A DNA stretch of 21,177 bases from Candidatus Falkowbacteria bacterium CG10_big_fil_rev_8_21_14_0_10_39_9 (GTDB taxonomy: Bacteria; Patescibacteriota; Patescibacteriia; Patescibacteriales; UBA12465). The position numbers were made by a program, and so were the translations under genes. The notes under the pieces were generated by a model. It was given only the letters and a program-made list of their open reading frames with translations, made no database searches and had not been told where the DNA came from. This document shows, piece after piece, positions 13,912 to 21,177 of the stretch; within the stretch, counting starts at the first letter, position 1, and every line of letters starts with the position of its first letter. The DNA is taken from contig PFAQ01000010.1 of NCBI GenBank assembly GCA_002778645.1, forward strand, positions 1 through 21,177, read 5' to 3'.

Positions 13912-14538
13912 TTACAAAAGCATTTTTTGCACTTTAGCCAATTCACCAGCCAGAATAATCTTGATAGATTCTTTAGAGCCAGCCTGGTTTATAGCAACTG
14001 AAATATTCTTCTCAAATTCGGTCACAAAAGTTTTGATTAAATCGTTTGGGCCCTTGCTAATATATTCCAAAATGAAATCTTTGATATTTCGACTGCTATT
14101 TTCTAGCCTGGGAGTTTTAGCTTCAGCAATCACCGCCTCTGATAAAATAGCAGCAATTCGTTCTAAGCTAACTGTTGTTCTGGTAACTTCGTTAAGTTGA
14201 AACATTAAATAATTCTTTTTGGCTTCTTTAACTGAATATTTAATCCAATACAAGGTATCCTTGATCGTTTCAGTGGCATTGGCCTTGTTAAATAAATTAA
14301 CAAAATAATTAATTATTTCGCCGTAGGAAAGCTTTAATGTTGCTATCGACATTTTATTTATAACACTTGGTAGCTCTATTTGGTTGTTGGCCATTTTGTC
14401 TATCAACTTCAAGCGCAGGGCTTGAGAATTTATTTTTCTTATTGCCAGGATGGTTACAGCCATTAAAATAATAAATAAGCCGGCAATGATTGAATTGTAG
14501 ATCAGGTTTTCTTCGAAAATACTTATTAACTGGTTCAT
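13912..14538 (-). CDS. Membrane-anchored helical protein, paralog A
   Basis: The 208-residue product has one N-terminal membrane helix (about 15-34, IIAGLFIILMAVTILAIRKI) and an all-helical soluble remainder. It is related to the 205-residue product of 14727-15344. Shared landmarks are INKMSIATL versus LNKMGIKTI, a YF pair about 15 residues later, a K-x-YL/NYL helix near 110-120, and IAAILSEAVIAEAKT versus IAIEAIIAYNET. I do not recognise the family. It has its own strong promoter, a leader of about 109 nt related to that of its paralog, and its own terminator, so it forms a single-gene unit. The conserved leader suggests shared regulation of the two genes. Confidence 0.75.
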   Translation of the reverse strand: MNQLISIFEENLIYNSIIAGLFIILMAVTILAIRKINSQALRLKLIDKMANNQIELPSVINKMSIATLKLSYGEIINYFVNLFNKANATETIKDTLYWIKYSVKEAKKNYLMFQLNEVTRTTVSLERIAAILSEAVIAEAKTPRLENSSRNIKDFILEYISKGPNDLIKTFVTEFEKNISVAINQAGSKESIKIILAGELAKVQKMLL

Positions 14539-14647
14539 GGGTTATGGTTTTAAAATTAATACTCGGATAATTGTTGAATCTGCCTAAAGTTCAGATAAAC
14601 TCAATAATTACCCCAGTTTAATTCATTTTTTCAAGGAACTAAATTGA
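14539..14647 (-). other. Conserved 5' leader, copy A
   Basis: Read on the minus strand from the expected start near 14647 to the ATG, this leader aligns along most of its length with 15345-15455. Both contain TAATTATT in the first half and AACAATTATCC in the second, and these pair. Here 14601-14613 pairs with 14565-14577: 11 Watson-Crick pairs, one G-U and one A-C mismatch out of 13. Inside the loop ATCTG (14578-14582) and CAGAT (14592-14596) could extend the stem. Confidence 0.6.
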
Positions 14648-14653
14648 CTTTTT

Positions 14654-14682
14654 ATGTTACCATGCTTCTCCGTATTTGTCAA
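14654..14682 (-). promoter_or_regulatory. Promoter of paralog A
   Basis: On the minus strand: TTGACA (14682-14677), 17 bp, TAACAT (14659-14654), with TGG just before the -10 box. Hexamers and spacing are the same as at the paralog B promoter. Confidence 0.8.
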
Positions 14683-14687
14683 TAAAT

Positions 14688-14716
14688 AAAAAAAGGGACT
14701 TTTTGGCCCCTTTTTA
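14688..14716 (-). terminator. Terminator of paralog B, abutting the paralog A promoter
   Basis: AAAAAGGG (14690-14697) pairs with CCCTTTTT (14708-14715). On the minus strand it ends 10 nt after the paralog B stop, and its T-run leads straight into the -35 region of paralog A. Confidence 0.8.
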
Positions 14717-14726
14717 ATAGCAAATT

Positions 14727-15344
14727 TTACTGTTTTTCGTTCAAATCACTCATTAAGATTACAATTCTTTCCGTTAATTGATCGGCATCAGTTTTGATGG
14801 TAGTTCTGGTGTTTTGGCACCGGTCCTCCATTAATATTGTCTTAAGCTTTTCTTCAAAAACTACTAGAAATTTATCCGAATCATAGTGGCTGTATGTTAG
14901 AGCTAATATAACCAGATCTTTGGCCGTTTCATTATAAGCAATGATGGCTTCGATAGCGATATCCACCAAACGTTCTTCGGTGTTAAATTCAATCAATTTT
15001 TCTAATAAATCAAACAAGTATTTTCTCTTATCATACTTTTTGATTCCATTATCTAATTTATGAATAAAAGAAACCGTGTCTTTTGGTTTCCACTTCTGAA
15101 GAATTTTAGAAAAGTAGAAATTTACCGTGCTTTCAAAGGACTGTATTGTTTTAATGCCCATCTTATTAAGGATGGCGACGCTAATCCAGTCCTGTCCCGG
15201 ATTGGGCTTGCTGATTTCGATGCACAATTTGTTTTTCAATTTTTCTTTTTTGGTTCTTTTAATGTAGATTATTATAGCCCAAGTTAAAAATAGGGCTATA
15301 ATACTGGCAGTGATTAGAATGAGTTTTATTTCTTCTGGCTTCAT
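14727..15344 (-). CDS. Membrane-anchored helical protein, paralog B
   Basis: A 205-residue protein with one N-terminal membrane helix (about 7-28, LILITASIIALFLTWAIIIY), a very basic stretch (KRTKKEKLKNK) that should keep the remainder in the cytoplasm, and an all-helical body related to paralog A (see the LNKMGIKTI and IEAIIAYNET landmarks). The C-terminus, TKTDADQLTERIVILMSDLN-like, is amphipathic. The family is not recognised. It has its own TTGACA-17-TAACAT promoter, a leader of about 111 nt and a terminator. A tandem gene duplication that carried the promoter and leader along explains the arrangement. Confidence 0.75.
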   Translation of the reverse strand: MKPEEIKLILITASIIALFLTWAIIIYIKRTKKEKLKNKLCIEISKPNPGQDWISVAILNKMGIKTIQSFESTVNFYFSKILQKWKPKDTVSFIHKLDNGIKKYDKRKYLFDLLEKLIEFNTEERLVDIAIEAIIAYNETAKDLVILALTYSHYDSDKFLVVFEEKLKTILMEDRCQNTRTTIKTDADQLTERIVILMSDLNEKQ

Positions 15345-15455
15345 TTTCTTTTATTTTAATTAAGTTAATATTAGGATAATTGTTAAGACTACTTAAAACC
15401 AAATAAGCTTAATAATTACTCCAATTTAACTAATTTTGGCAAAGAACTAGATCGA
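15345..15455 (-). other. Conserved 5' leader, copy B
   Basis: Aligns with 14539-14647. The stem here is 15408-15421 with 15374-15387 (about 11 Watson-Crick pairs, one G-U, two mismatches). The pair that is G-C in copy A (14576-14602) is A-T here (15385-15410): both sides changed, and pairing kept. Confidence 0.6.
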
Positions 15456-15461
15456 TTCCTT

Positions 15462-15490
15462 ATGTTATGACGTTTTATTGCTTTTGTCAA
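15462..15490 (-). promoter_or_regulatory. Promoter of paralog B
   Basis: On the minus strand: TTGACA (15490-15485), 17 bp, TAACAT (15467-15462). The -35 box starts directly after the T-run of the tRNA-Leu terminator, the same terminator-promoter arrangement as in copy A. Confidence 0.8.
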
Positions 15491-15491
15491 T

Positions 15492-15513
15492 AAAAAACAG
15501 GTCTTGCGACCTG
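15492..15513 (-). terminator. Terminator of tRNA-Leu
   Basis: On the minus strand CAGGTC (15513-15508), GCAA loop, GACCTG (15503-15498), then six T. It lies 12 nt after the tRNA end. Confidence 0.85.
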
Positions 15514-15525
15514 CTCTTTGCTTAG

Positions 15526-15606
15526 TGCGGGCGGAGGGACTCGAACCCTCACGCACGAAGCACATGCTCCTAAGGCATGCGTGTCTACCAGTTCCACCAC
15601 GCCCGC
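15526..15606 (-). tRNA. tRNA-Leu (anticodon UAG)
   Basis: An 81-nt class II tRNA on the minus strand with acceptor GCGGGCG/CGCCCGC, T arm GAGGG/CCCTC, and anticodon stem CATGC/GCATG around loop CTTAGGA. The anticodon is TAG (complement of 15570-15572), and a variable arm with a TTC loop is present. CCA is not encoded. Confidence 0.95.
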
Positions 15607-15612
15607 TTTTTG

Positions 15613-15621
15613 TGATATAAT
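15613..15621 (+). promoter_or_regulatory. Extended -10 promoter of ppsA
   Basis: TGATATAAT (TG-n plus consensus TATAAT 15616-15621) sits 7 bp beyond the tRNA-Leu 5' end, facing away from it. It gives a 5' UTR of about 36 nt. Confidence 0.65.
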
Positions 15622-15663
15622 GTAGCTAACAAGATTATAAACTAGTAAAATAATTAAATCAAT

Positions 15664-18042
15664 ATGATGAAGCCAAAATTTGTCCGATTTTTCCATGAAC
15701 TAACCATCAAGGACGTGCCTTCTGTGGGTGGTAAAAATGCCTCTTTAGGAGAGATGTATCAACATCTGTCCAAGGTGGGCGTAATAGTCCCCAATGGTTT
15801 TGCTACCACCGCTGAAGCTTATAGACGCTATTTGGAGGACAGTGGCATCAAAAAGGAGATCAAGGCAATTCTGGCTAATTTAAATACTAAAGATGTTATC
15901 AGTCTAACTAAGAAAGCTAAGCAGGTGCGGGAACTTATTATTGCCACCCCCATGCCCAAAGAGCTGGAAGAAAATATTGCCAGCTCCTATCAAGAGTTAA
16001 GTAAAAAATATAAGACTAAAAATTTGGCTGTGGCTGTTCGCTCCAGTGCTACTGCTGAAGATTTACCTGATGCTTCCTTTGCTGGTCAACAAGAAACCTT
16101 TTTAAACATCAAAGGAGAAAAAGAATTATTATTAGCTGTCAGAAAATGTATTGCTTCCTTATTTACCGCTCGGGCTATTTCTTACCGCGTTGATAAAGGC
16201 TTTGATCATTTCAAGATTGCTCTTTCGGTTGGTGTCCAGAAAATGATTCACTCTCAGGCCTCTGGTGTGATGTTTAGTATTGATACCGAGTCTGGCTTCA
16301 AAGATGTAGTTTTGGTCAGTTCTATTTATGGCTTAGGCGAAAATATTGTTCAAGGCGCAGTTAATCCGGATGAGTTTATTTATTTCAAACCAACTGGAGC
16401 TATTATCTCGCGCAAAATTGGTAATAAACAATTAAAGATGATCTATAGTTCTGACCCTAAAAATCCGGTCAAGAATATTAAGGTGTCAGCTCTAGATCAA
16501 AACAAGCCATCTATTACTGCTGCTCAGGCTCAGCAGTTAGCTAAATGGGCAATGCTCATTGAGGAACATTACAAGAAGCCGATGGATATGGAGTGGGCCT
16601 TAGATGAGAATGATAAAAAACTTTATATTATTCAAGCTCGACCGGAGACAGTTCAGAGCCAAAGAAATTTAAATATTGTGGAACAATATAAATTATCGAA
16701 GAAGGGTGAAGTTATTTTAACCGGTCAAGCGGTGGGTAATAAGATTGGTTCGGGTGTGGCTCATAAGATTATTGATGTCAAAGAAATCTCTAACTTCAAA
16801 CCCGGCCAAGTTCTAGTAACTGATATGACCGATCCTGATTGGGAGCCAATTATGAAAATCGCCGGAGCCATTGTGACTGACAAGGGCGGACGAACCTGCC
16901 ATGCCGCTATCGTTTCCCGGGAGCTGGGTATCCCTTGTATTGTGGGCACTAATAATGTGACTTCCAAGGTTAAAAATGGGCAGAAAATAACGATTTCTTG
17001 CGCTGAAGGCGATCAGGGTTTTGTTTATGATGGTATTATTCCTTTCAAGATTGAAAAGACGGATATTAAAAATCTAAAGAAACCAAAAACCAAAATCATG
17101 ATGAATGTGGCTGAACCAGACATGGTCTTTGCTACTTCTTTTATTCCTAACGATGGTGTTGGTTTAGCTCGTCTGGAATTTATTATTAACAATTCTATTA
17201 AAGCTCATCCGTTAGCTTTGATTAATTTTGATAGACTAAAAGATCCTTTAGCTAAAAAGAAAATTGCCGAATTGACCCATGGTTATAAAAACAAGTCTCA
17301 ATTCTTTGTCGATAAATTAGCCACGGGCGTAGCGATGATTGGAGCTGCTTTTTATCCTAAAGATGTAATTGTTCGCTTGTCTGATTTTAAATCGAACGAG
17401 TATGCTAATTTAATCGGCGGTAAAGCTTACGAACCAATTGAATCCAATCCGATGATTGGTTATCGCGGTGCAAACCGTTATTATAACCCGCAATTTTTAC
17501 CAGCCTTCAAATTAGAATGCCAGGCCTTGAAGCGGGTGCGAGAGGAGTTTGGCTTAACTAATGTCAAAATCATGGTGCCTTTCTGTCGTACCGTTGAGGA
17601 GGGCCAACGAGTCTTAGACATTATGGCCTCTTGCGGTTTGAAACGGGGAGTAAATGGTTTGCAGGTTTATGTCATGGCGGAAATTCCCGCTAACATTATT
17701 TTAGCAGAAGACTTTGCTAAAATCTTTGACGGCTTTTCTATCGGTTCCAACGATCTAACCCAATTAACTTTAGGTATTGATCGTGACTCCGGTGATAATT
17801 TGCATGTGGCCGGAATTTCCAATGAAAAGAATATGGCCGTCAAAACTCTGATTCATTATTTGATTACTGTCGCCAAACGCACTGGTCGCAAGGTTGGTAT
17901 TTGCGGTCAGGCTCCCAGCGATTTTCCTGACTTCGCCGAATTATTAGTTGAGTGGAATATTGATAGTATTTCTTTAATCCCAGATACCGTAATCAAGACG
18001 ACGATGGCGGTGCTGGCTAAAGAGAAAAAAGTAAGAAGATAG
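15664..18042 (+). CDS. ppsA: Phosphoenolpyruvate synthase
   Basis: The 792-residue product matches PpsA (pyruvate, water dikinase), which makes PEP from pyruvate with ATP giving AMP and phosphate. The N-terminal ATP-grasp half starts with VGGKNASLGEMY and includes VRSSATAEDLPDASFAGQQE. The central phosphohistidine domain has GGRTCHAAIVSRELGIPC with His413. The C-terminal TIM barrel carries YVMAEIPANI, GSNDLTQLTLGIDRDS and GICGQAPSD with Cys747. Length is normal. Two adjacent ATGs (15664, 15667) are possible starts; neither has a Shine-Dalgarno. It is monocistronic, ending at a bidirectional terminator shared with the convergent elp3. In a streamlined genome it may serve gluconeogenesis or run toward pyruvate. 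Confidence 0.95.
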   Translation: MMKPKFVRFFHELTIKDVPSVGGKNASLGEMYQHLSKVGVIVPNGFATTAEAYRRYLEDSGIKKEIKAILANLNTKDVISLTKKAKQVRELIIATPMPKELEENIASSYQELSKKYKTKNLAVAVRSSATAEDLPDASFAGQQETFLNIKGEKELLLAVRKCIASLFTARAISYRVDKGFDHFKIALSVGVQKMIHSQASGVMFSIDTESGFKDVVLVSSIYGLGENIVQGAVNPDEFIYFKPTGAIISRKIGNKQLKMIYSSDPKNPVKNIKVSALDQNKPSITAAQAQQLAKWAMLIEEHYKKPMDMEWALDENDKKLYIIQARPETVQSQRNLNIVEQYKLSKKGEVILTGQAVGNKIGSGVAHKIIDVKEISNFKPGQVLVTDMTDPDWEPIMKIAGAIVTDKGGRTCHAAIVSRELGIPCIVGTNNVTSKVKNGQKITISCAEGDQGFVYDGIIPFKIEKTDIKNLKKPKTKIMMNVAEPDMVFATSFIPNDGVGLARLEFIINNSIKAHPLALINFDRLKDPLAKKKIAELTHGYKNKSQFFVDKLATGVAMIGAAFYPKDVIVRLSDFKSNEYANLIGGKAYEPIESNPMIGYRGANRYYNPQFLPAFKLECQALKRVREEFGLTNVKIMVPFCRTVEEGQRVLDIMASCGLKRGVNGLQVYVMAEIPANIILAEDFAKIFDGFSIGSNDLTQLTLGIDRDSGDNLHVAGISNEKNMAVKTLIHYLITVAKRTGRKVGICGQAPSDFPDFAELLVEWNIDSISLIPDTVIKTTMAVLAKEKKVRR

Positions 18043-18059
18043 TCTATTGCTTGAATATA

Positions 18060-18091
18060 AAAAAAGAGCTGGTATCATCCAGTTCTTTTTT
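18060..18091. terminator. Bidirectional terminator, ppsA and elp3
   Basis: AAAAAGAGCTGG (18061-18072) pairs with CCAGTTCTTTTT (18079-18090) with one G-T pair, loop TATCAT. It lies between two convergent genes. Confidence 0.9.
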
Positions 18092-18105
18092 GTGTGAGAT
18101 ATTTT

Positions 18106-19758
18106 CTATAGAGACTTAATCATGTATGTGTTTTTTAATTTGTAACCCAGTTTTTGATAATAACCTCGGACACCGACGCCGGAGATAATAGCCAACTCTT
18201 TAGCTTTATTTTTCTGAGCAATTTTTTCCGCCTCTTTCATTAGTTTTTTCCCCAGTCCGCTGTGTTGGACTTTTTTAGTTTTGCCCATCGGAACGAGTTG
18301 TCCGTAAACATGAAGCTCTCGGATAATTGCTGGAGCAATTGGGCTATTGGCAGTTATTCTTAGCCGACAGAAACCATAGAGATCTTTCTCGTCGGGGCTA
18401 TTATAGCTCAAGAAATATTCCATTCCATCAGACGCTGGGTATTGAATAATTAAAAGTTTAGCCTTTTTAACATCCATTGGCTTGTCTTTAATTTCGCGGC
18501 ATCTGATACAATTACATTTGACGCCTTTCTGTTGCATGACTTGCCTCAGGTTGGTAATCAAGTTACCAGCGACGATAGATTCTCCGGGAATATCCCGAAT
18601 CAAACGGATAATTCTGACATAGGGCGGAACAATGGCTTTGCAGCTGGCGATGAGGTCTTCCAGTTCCTGATCGGTATAGGGTTGGTATTTACCGGCCTTG
18701 TACCATCTGTATAATAGGCTACCCTTGGTGACCACGGTGGGATAGAATTTAATTTGATCGGGCTGGTAGTTGGGATTAGAGAATAATTCTTTGAACATTT
18801 CTAGATCTCTCTGGGGGGTTGATCCAGGAAGCGCCGGCATAAAGTGATAAGTGACCTTGAAGCCATAATCTTTGAGGAGTTTGGTAGCCGCCGCAATTTC
18901 TTGGATACCGCTGCCTCTTTTGTTGAGCTTCAAAATTTGATCGTCAACGGCTTGCACGCCAATCTCTACTCGAGTAGCACCCAGTTCTCTCATCTCTAGT
19001 AATTCGGAATCGTTAATATAGTCTGGTCTGGTTTCTAAAGTGAGACCGATAATTTTATATTTAGCTTTAGTGTTTTTTTGTTGCTCAAGTTTTAATTGTT
19101 TTTTGAGATCAGTTAATTTTATATTTTGAGAAAAAGGAGACTTTATTTTTTTGATTAAAGCGTCAGCTAATTTTAATCTCGAATCTTCGTTTGGATCTTC
19201 CGGTAATTTCAGATGAGGATAATCATTGGCGGCCTTGAAGCAATTGAGGATATACCAGAATTTATATTTCTCGGGAAAATAACTCCAAGTGCCACCGATC
19301 ACAATCACCTCAATTTTATTGGGTTCATGTCCATTGTTTTCCAGTGCTTTGAGGCGAAGCACTATCTGACGGTAGGGGTCATATTGGCATCTAATGGCGC
19401 GCATGACCGCCGGTTCGTTGGAGAGGTAGCTAGCGGGAACATCTTTTTCATTGGGACAATAGGCGCAGTTTCCCGGGCAAGGATAAGGTTTGGTTAATAC
19501 AGCCACTGGGGCAATACCGGAGAGAGTGCGGATGGCTCTTTTTTTCAGTAACAAAACAGCCGCCTCTAGATTATTTTTTTCTTTAGGGGTTAAATTTTTA
19601 TTCTGCAAAAGTTTTTTGATCTCTGGTAATAAATCAGAATGAAGTAACATCGCATCGCCATATTTTTTGGCCAGACGACGTTTTAGCTCGGACATTTGGT
19701 TCGAGTTTTTGATTTTTGTAAAATCGGATGATAGAAATTCTAATATTGCTTGTCGCAT
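18106..19758 (-). CDS. elp3: Elp3-family radical SAM/GNAT tRNA-modifying enzyme
   Basis: A 550-residue protein with the Elp3 architecture: an N-terminal helical tRNA-binding region, a radical SAM core with Cys94, Cys98 and Cys101 in PYPCPGNCAYCPNE, the VIVIGGTWSYFP segment, LTLETRPDYIN and GATRVEIGVQ strands, a second Cys group in VKCNCIRCREI, and a C-terminal GNAT domain (VQHSGLGKKLMKEAEKIA, then GVRGYYQKLGY). Elp3 adds carboxymethyl to wobble U34 of tRNA using acetyl-CoA and SAM. In eukaryotes it needs other Elongator subunits; bacterial and archaeal Elp3 work alone, and none are seen here. Length is normal. The start is ATG 19756-19758, close behind a TATACT box. Confidence 0.92.
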   Translation of the reverse strand: MRQAILEFLSSDFTKIKNSNQMSELKRRLAKKYGDAMLLHSDLLPEIKKLLQNKNLTPKEKNNLEAAVLLLKKRAIRTLSGIAPVAVLTKPYPCPGNCAYCPNEKDVPASYLSNEPAVMRAIRCQYDPYRQIVLRLKALENNGHEPNKIEVIVIGGTWSYFPEKYKFWYILNCFKAANDYPHLKLPEDPNEDSRLKLADALIKKIKSPFSQNIKLTDLKKQLKLEQQKNTKAKYKIIGLTLETRPDYINDSELLEMRELGATRVEIGVQAVDDQILKLNKRGSGIQEIAAATKLLKDYGFKVTYHFMPALPGSTPQRDLEMFKELFSNPNYQPDQIKFYPTVVTKGSLLYRWYKAGKYQPYTDQELEDLIASCKAIVPPYVRIIRLIRDIPGESIVAGNLITNLRQVMQQKGVKCNCIRCREIKDKPMDVKKAKLLIIQYPASDGMEYFLSYNSPDEKDLYGFCRLRITANSPIAPAIIRELHVYGQLVPMGKTKKVQHSGLGKKLMKEAEKIAQKNKAKELAIISGVGVRGYYQKLGYKLKNTYMIKSL

Positions 19759-19766
19759 GTTTTTTC

Positions 19767-19785
19767 AGTATAATGTAAGTATAAT
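19767..19785. promoter_or_regulatory. Divergent promoters, elp3 and bactofilin-like gene
   Basis: On the minus strand TATACT (19772-19767) lies 8 nt before the elp3 ATG. On the plus strand TATAAT at 19780-19785, with another at 19769-19774, gives a leader of about 19 nt before 19811. The boxes interleave, so the two genes may compete for polymerase. No clear -35 boxes. Confidence 0.5.
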
Positions 19786-19810
19786 CTAACAATATAACAA
19801 ATACACTCTT

Positions 19811-20950
19811 ATGTCAAAAAAGAAAAGTCTAGCAATATTTTTTACCTTCTCGTTTATAGCTTTGATGCCTTTTGCCACCAAAGCTTTTTCGGTCAAAAGT
19901 GGGGAGTCAGTTTTTACTCCTAAAGACCAGATAATTGATGGCACTCTCTATGCTGCCGGTTCCACTGTTACTATTGATGGCCAAGTGACCGGTGATGTCA
20001 TCTGTGCCGCTCAAACGGTCAATATCAGTGCCAAGGTTGACGGTGATGTCATCTGTGCCGCTCAAACCATTAATATTACCGGTGAAGTTTTGGGTAATGT
20101 TCGGGTAGCCGGTAACTTCATTAACTTAAGTGGTACAGTGGGGCGAAATATGAATGCTTTTGGCGCCAGTGTTATTATGTCAGAGAAGGCCAAAATCGGT
20201 TGGGATTTATTGGTGGCTGGAGCCCAGACTGAAATTAGAGGTCAAATTGATGGTAATTTACATGGCTCAGCTAAATATATGACTATGGCCGGCAAAGTGG
20301 GTAAGAACTTGGATATTAGAATTGATAGTAATCTAGAAAAGAAGGATCAGGGTAGCTTAGAAATTACTGATACTGGTAGTGTGGGCGGAGATGTAATTTA
20401 CACTGGTGTTAATGAGGCTAAGTTGGTAAAAGAAAAGGTTAGTGGTCTAATTATTCATAATCTACCGGAAGGAAGTAACAATAAAATGTTTTTAGCCTTT
20501 GTCTGGGGTCGGATTTATGCCATTTTTTCCGCTCTTCTAGTTGGCCTAGTCTTAATCTCTTTGTGGCGGAAACAATTAGTGACAATTACTGATAAGATGT
20601 GGCGTAAGGTTGGAGCTAATATTGGCTTCGGGGCAATGTTAATGTTTTTGCCTCCAATTGCCGCTTTAATTTTAGCCCTTACCTTTATTGGTATTCCCTT
20701 GGCTCTGATCCTGATGGCTTTATGGCTTATGGCTCTGGCTCTAGCTCGGGTGGTCTTTGGTATTATGATTGGTCGCTTCCTGATGAAAAAGATGGTCCAC
20801 AAAGAAACGCATCGCTTATTGTTAGAAATGACTATGGGCATAGTAATCTGCTCGGTGGTTTTTGCTCTACCCCTCATCGGTTGGTTGGGGGCCATGGTGG
20901 CTATTTGGTGGGTTCTAGGAGCGGTGTGGCAACAGTATCAAAAACGATAA
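19811..20950 (+). CDS. Bactofilin-like (polymer-forming) protein with signal peptide and C-terminal membrane helices
   Basis: Residues 1-27 form a signal sequence (KKKSLAIFFTFSFIALMPFA, then TKAFS). Residues about 30-215 are a right-handed beta-helix of the polymer_cytosk/bactofilin type, with short hydrophobic-glycine strands such as GTLYAAGSTVTIDGQVTGDV. Two successive coils contain the same GDVICAAQT segment. The end (about 228-375) has four or more membrane helices, and the protein finishes with VWQQYQKR. Bactofilins are normally cytosolic, but this exported, membrane-anchored variant is familiar from many bacteria; the role in envelope shape or assembly is inferred. It is single-gene, from an interleaved divergent promoter, with a hairpin before the next gene. 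Confidence 0.8.
   Translation: MSKKKSLAIFFTFSFIALMPFATKAFSVKSGESVFTPKDQIIDGTLYAAGSTVTIDGQVTGDVICAAQTVNISAKVDGDVICAAQTINITGEVLGNVRVAGNFINLSGTVGRNMNAFGASVIMSEKAKIGWDLLVAGAQTEIRGQIDGNLHGSAKYMTMAGKVGKNLDIRIDSNLEKKDQGSLEITDTGSVGGDVIYTGVNEAKLVKEKVSGLIIHNLPEGSNNKMFLAFVWGRIYAIFSALLVGLVLISLWRKQLVTITDKMWRKVGANIGFGAMLMFLPPIAALILALTFIGIPLALILMALWLMALALARVVFGIMIGRFLMKKMVHKETHRLLLEMTMGIVICSVVFALPLIGWLGAMVAIWWVLGAVWQQYQKR
19990..20067 (+). repeat. 27-bp direct repeat in the bactofilin-like gene
   Basis: The same 27 bases occur at 19990-20016 and 20041-20067, a period of 51 bp (17 codons, one beta-helix coil). The DNA identity is exact including wobble bases, suggesting recent duplication or gene conversion of one coil. 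Confidence 0.85.
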
Positions 20951-20957
20951 TTATAAT

Positions 20958-20985
20958 AATTACCCAACCTCCAGGTTGGGTAATT
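20958..20985 (+). terminator. Hairpin between the bactofilin-like and phosphomutase genes
   Basis: AATTACCCAACCT (20958-20970) and AGGTTGGGTAATT (20973-20985) form a perfect 13-base inverted repeat. The tail is TAAAAAA rather than a T-run, so termination may be weak on the plus strand. Confidence 0.6.
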
Positions 20986-20993
20986 TAAAAAAT

Positions 20994-21177
20994 ATGAATA
21001 TTAATCCAAGCATCTTTAAAGCTTACGATATCAGAGGTATTTATCAAAAAGATTTTGATAATTATTTTGCCTATCAATTAGGTCTGGCCTATATTGCCCT
21101 GCGTCACAATGACGCTGATGTGATTGGGAAAAAAATGCAAATTGTGGTTGGCGCTGACATGAGACTGTCTTCGCCGG
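20994..21177 (+). CDS. Phosphomannomutase/phosphoglucomutase, 5' part only
   Basis: Starting at ATG 20994 the frame reads MNINPSIFKAYDIRGIYQKD, then LGLAYIALRH, then IVVGADMRLSSP and runs off the window. FKAYDIRG and the GADMRLSSP block, which leads to the phosphoserine loop, are the N-terminal signatures of the alpha-D-phosphohexomutase family (ManB/AlgC type), which interconverts mannose or glucose 1- and 6-phosphates for sugar-nucleotide synthesis. Further residues, including the serine nucleophile, lie beyond the edge. Confidence 0.9.
   Translation, partial: MNINPSIFKAYDIRGIYQKDFDNYFAYQLGLAYIALRHNDADVIGKKMQIVVGADMRLSSP

Noticed and set aside
13819..14001. Plus-strand frame of 60 codons
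   Set aside because: It spans the lgt promoter, a terminator and the antisense of paralog A; composition is low complexity.
15487..15696. Minus-strand frame of 69 codons containing GVVELVDTHALGACASCVRV
   Set aside because: This is the translated sense strand of tRNA-Leu plus its terminator, a well-known spurious protein pattern.
20515..20895. Minus-strand frame of 126 codons, and the plus frame at 20722-20988
   Set aside because: Both are shadows of the membrane part of the bactofilin-like gene; the minus frame has the typical Arg/Ile-rich antisense pattern.
1..21177. CRISPR array, transposase or known riboswitch class
   Set aside because: No regularly spaced repeats with spacers, no transposase-like protein and no recognisable riboswitch core were found. 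The only close DNA repeats are the coil repeat in the bactofilin-like gene, the flanking repeats and the twin leaders.

Overview
The window looks like a chromosomal segment of an AT-rich, streamlined bacterium, most likely a member of the Candidate Phyla Radiation (Patescibacteria). The reasons are the gene mix (bacterial Elp3 with a GNAT tail, PEP synthase, lgt, bactofilin-like membrane protein, a FISUMP surface protein beside an Avd-like gene), short intergenic gaps, almost no Shine-Dalgarno sequences, tRNA genes without encoded CCA, and several -10 boxes placed so that transcripts would start at the ATG. The phylum assignment is inference; no rRNA is present.

Layout. 1-1345 is a debris zone: the 3' end of a FISUMP (C-type-lectin-like) surface protein whose last 44 codons look like a diversity-generating-retroelement variable region, then a truncated Avd-like gene joined abruptly to the last quarter of an S66 LD-carboxypeptidase. 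No template repeat or reverse transcriptase is visible. 1346-2154 is a self-contained toxin-antitoxin cassette (excisionase-type HTH antitoxin plus Doc/Fic toxin) behind a terminator and a four-site operator array, with a short direct repeat on each side. 2158-3028 holds two broken genes: a frameshifted small membrane protein, and a chimeric, multiply frameshifted Imm5-like immunity-protein pseudogene.

3034-5921 is a plus-strand group driven by a consensus promoter that contains a 22-bp palindrome: an HTH-phosphoribosyltransferase regulator, an EamA transporter, a transglutaminase-like protein and a deoxyribosyltransferase-like protein. 5997-10985 is a copper cassette: a Met-rich secreted protein, an HMA-SafE/UreH-cupredoxin fusion, and a CopA-type P1B-ATPase that has DKAGT in place of DKTGT and a C-terminal tail built from a duplicated unit. 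Together these would bind, shuttle and export Cu(I).

11015-15606 contains an anchored secreted protein, tRNA-Arg(CCG), a convergent minus-strand lgt-MFS pair, and two minus-strand paralogous membrane-anchored proteins. Each paralog has the same TTGACA-17-TAACAT promoter and a related leader of about 110 nt with a shared, partly covarying stem. tRNA-Leu(UAG) lies upstream of the second paralog. 15613-21177 is mostly housekeeping: ppsA, a convergent elp3, a bactofilin-like secreted/membrane protein, and the start of a phosphomannomutase/phosphoglucomutase gene cut by the window end.

The most notable unexplained items are the twin conserved leaders (14539-14647 and 15345-15455), the CopA changes and tail, the symmetrical operator array, and the retroelement/immunity debris.
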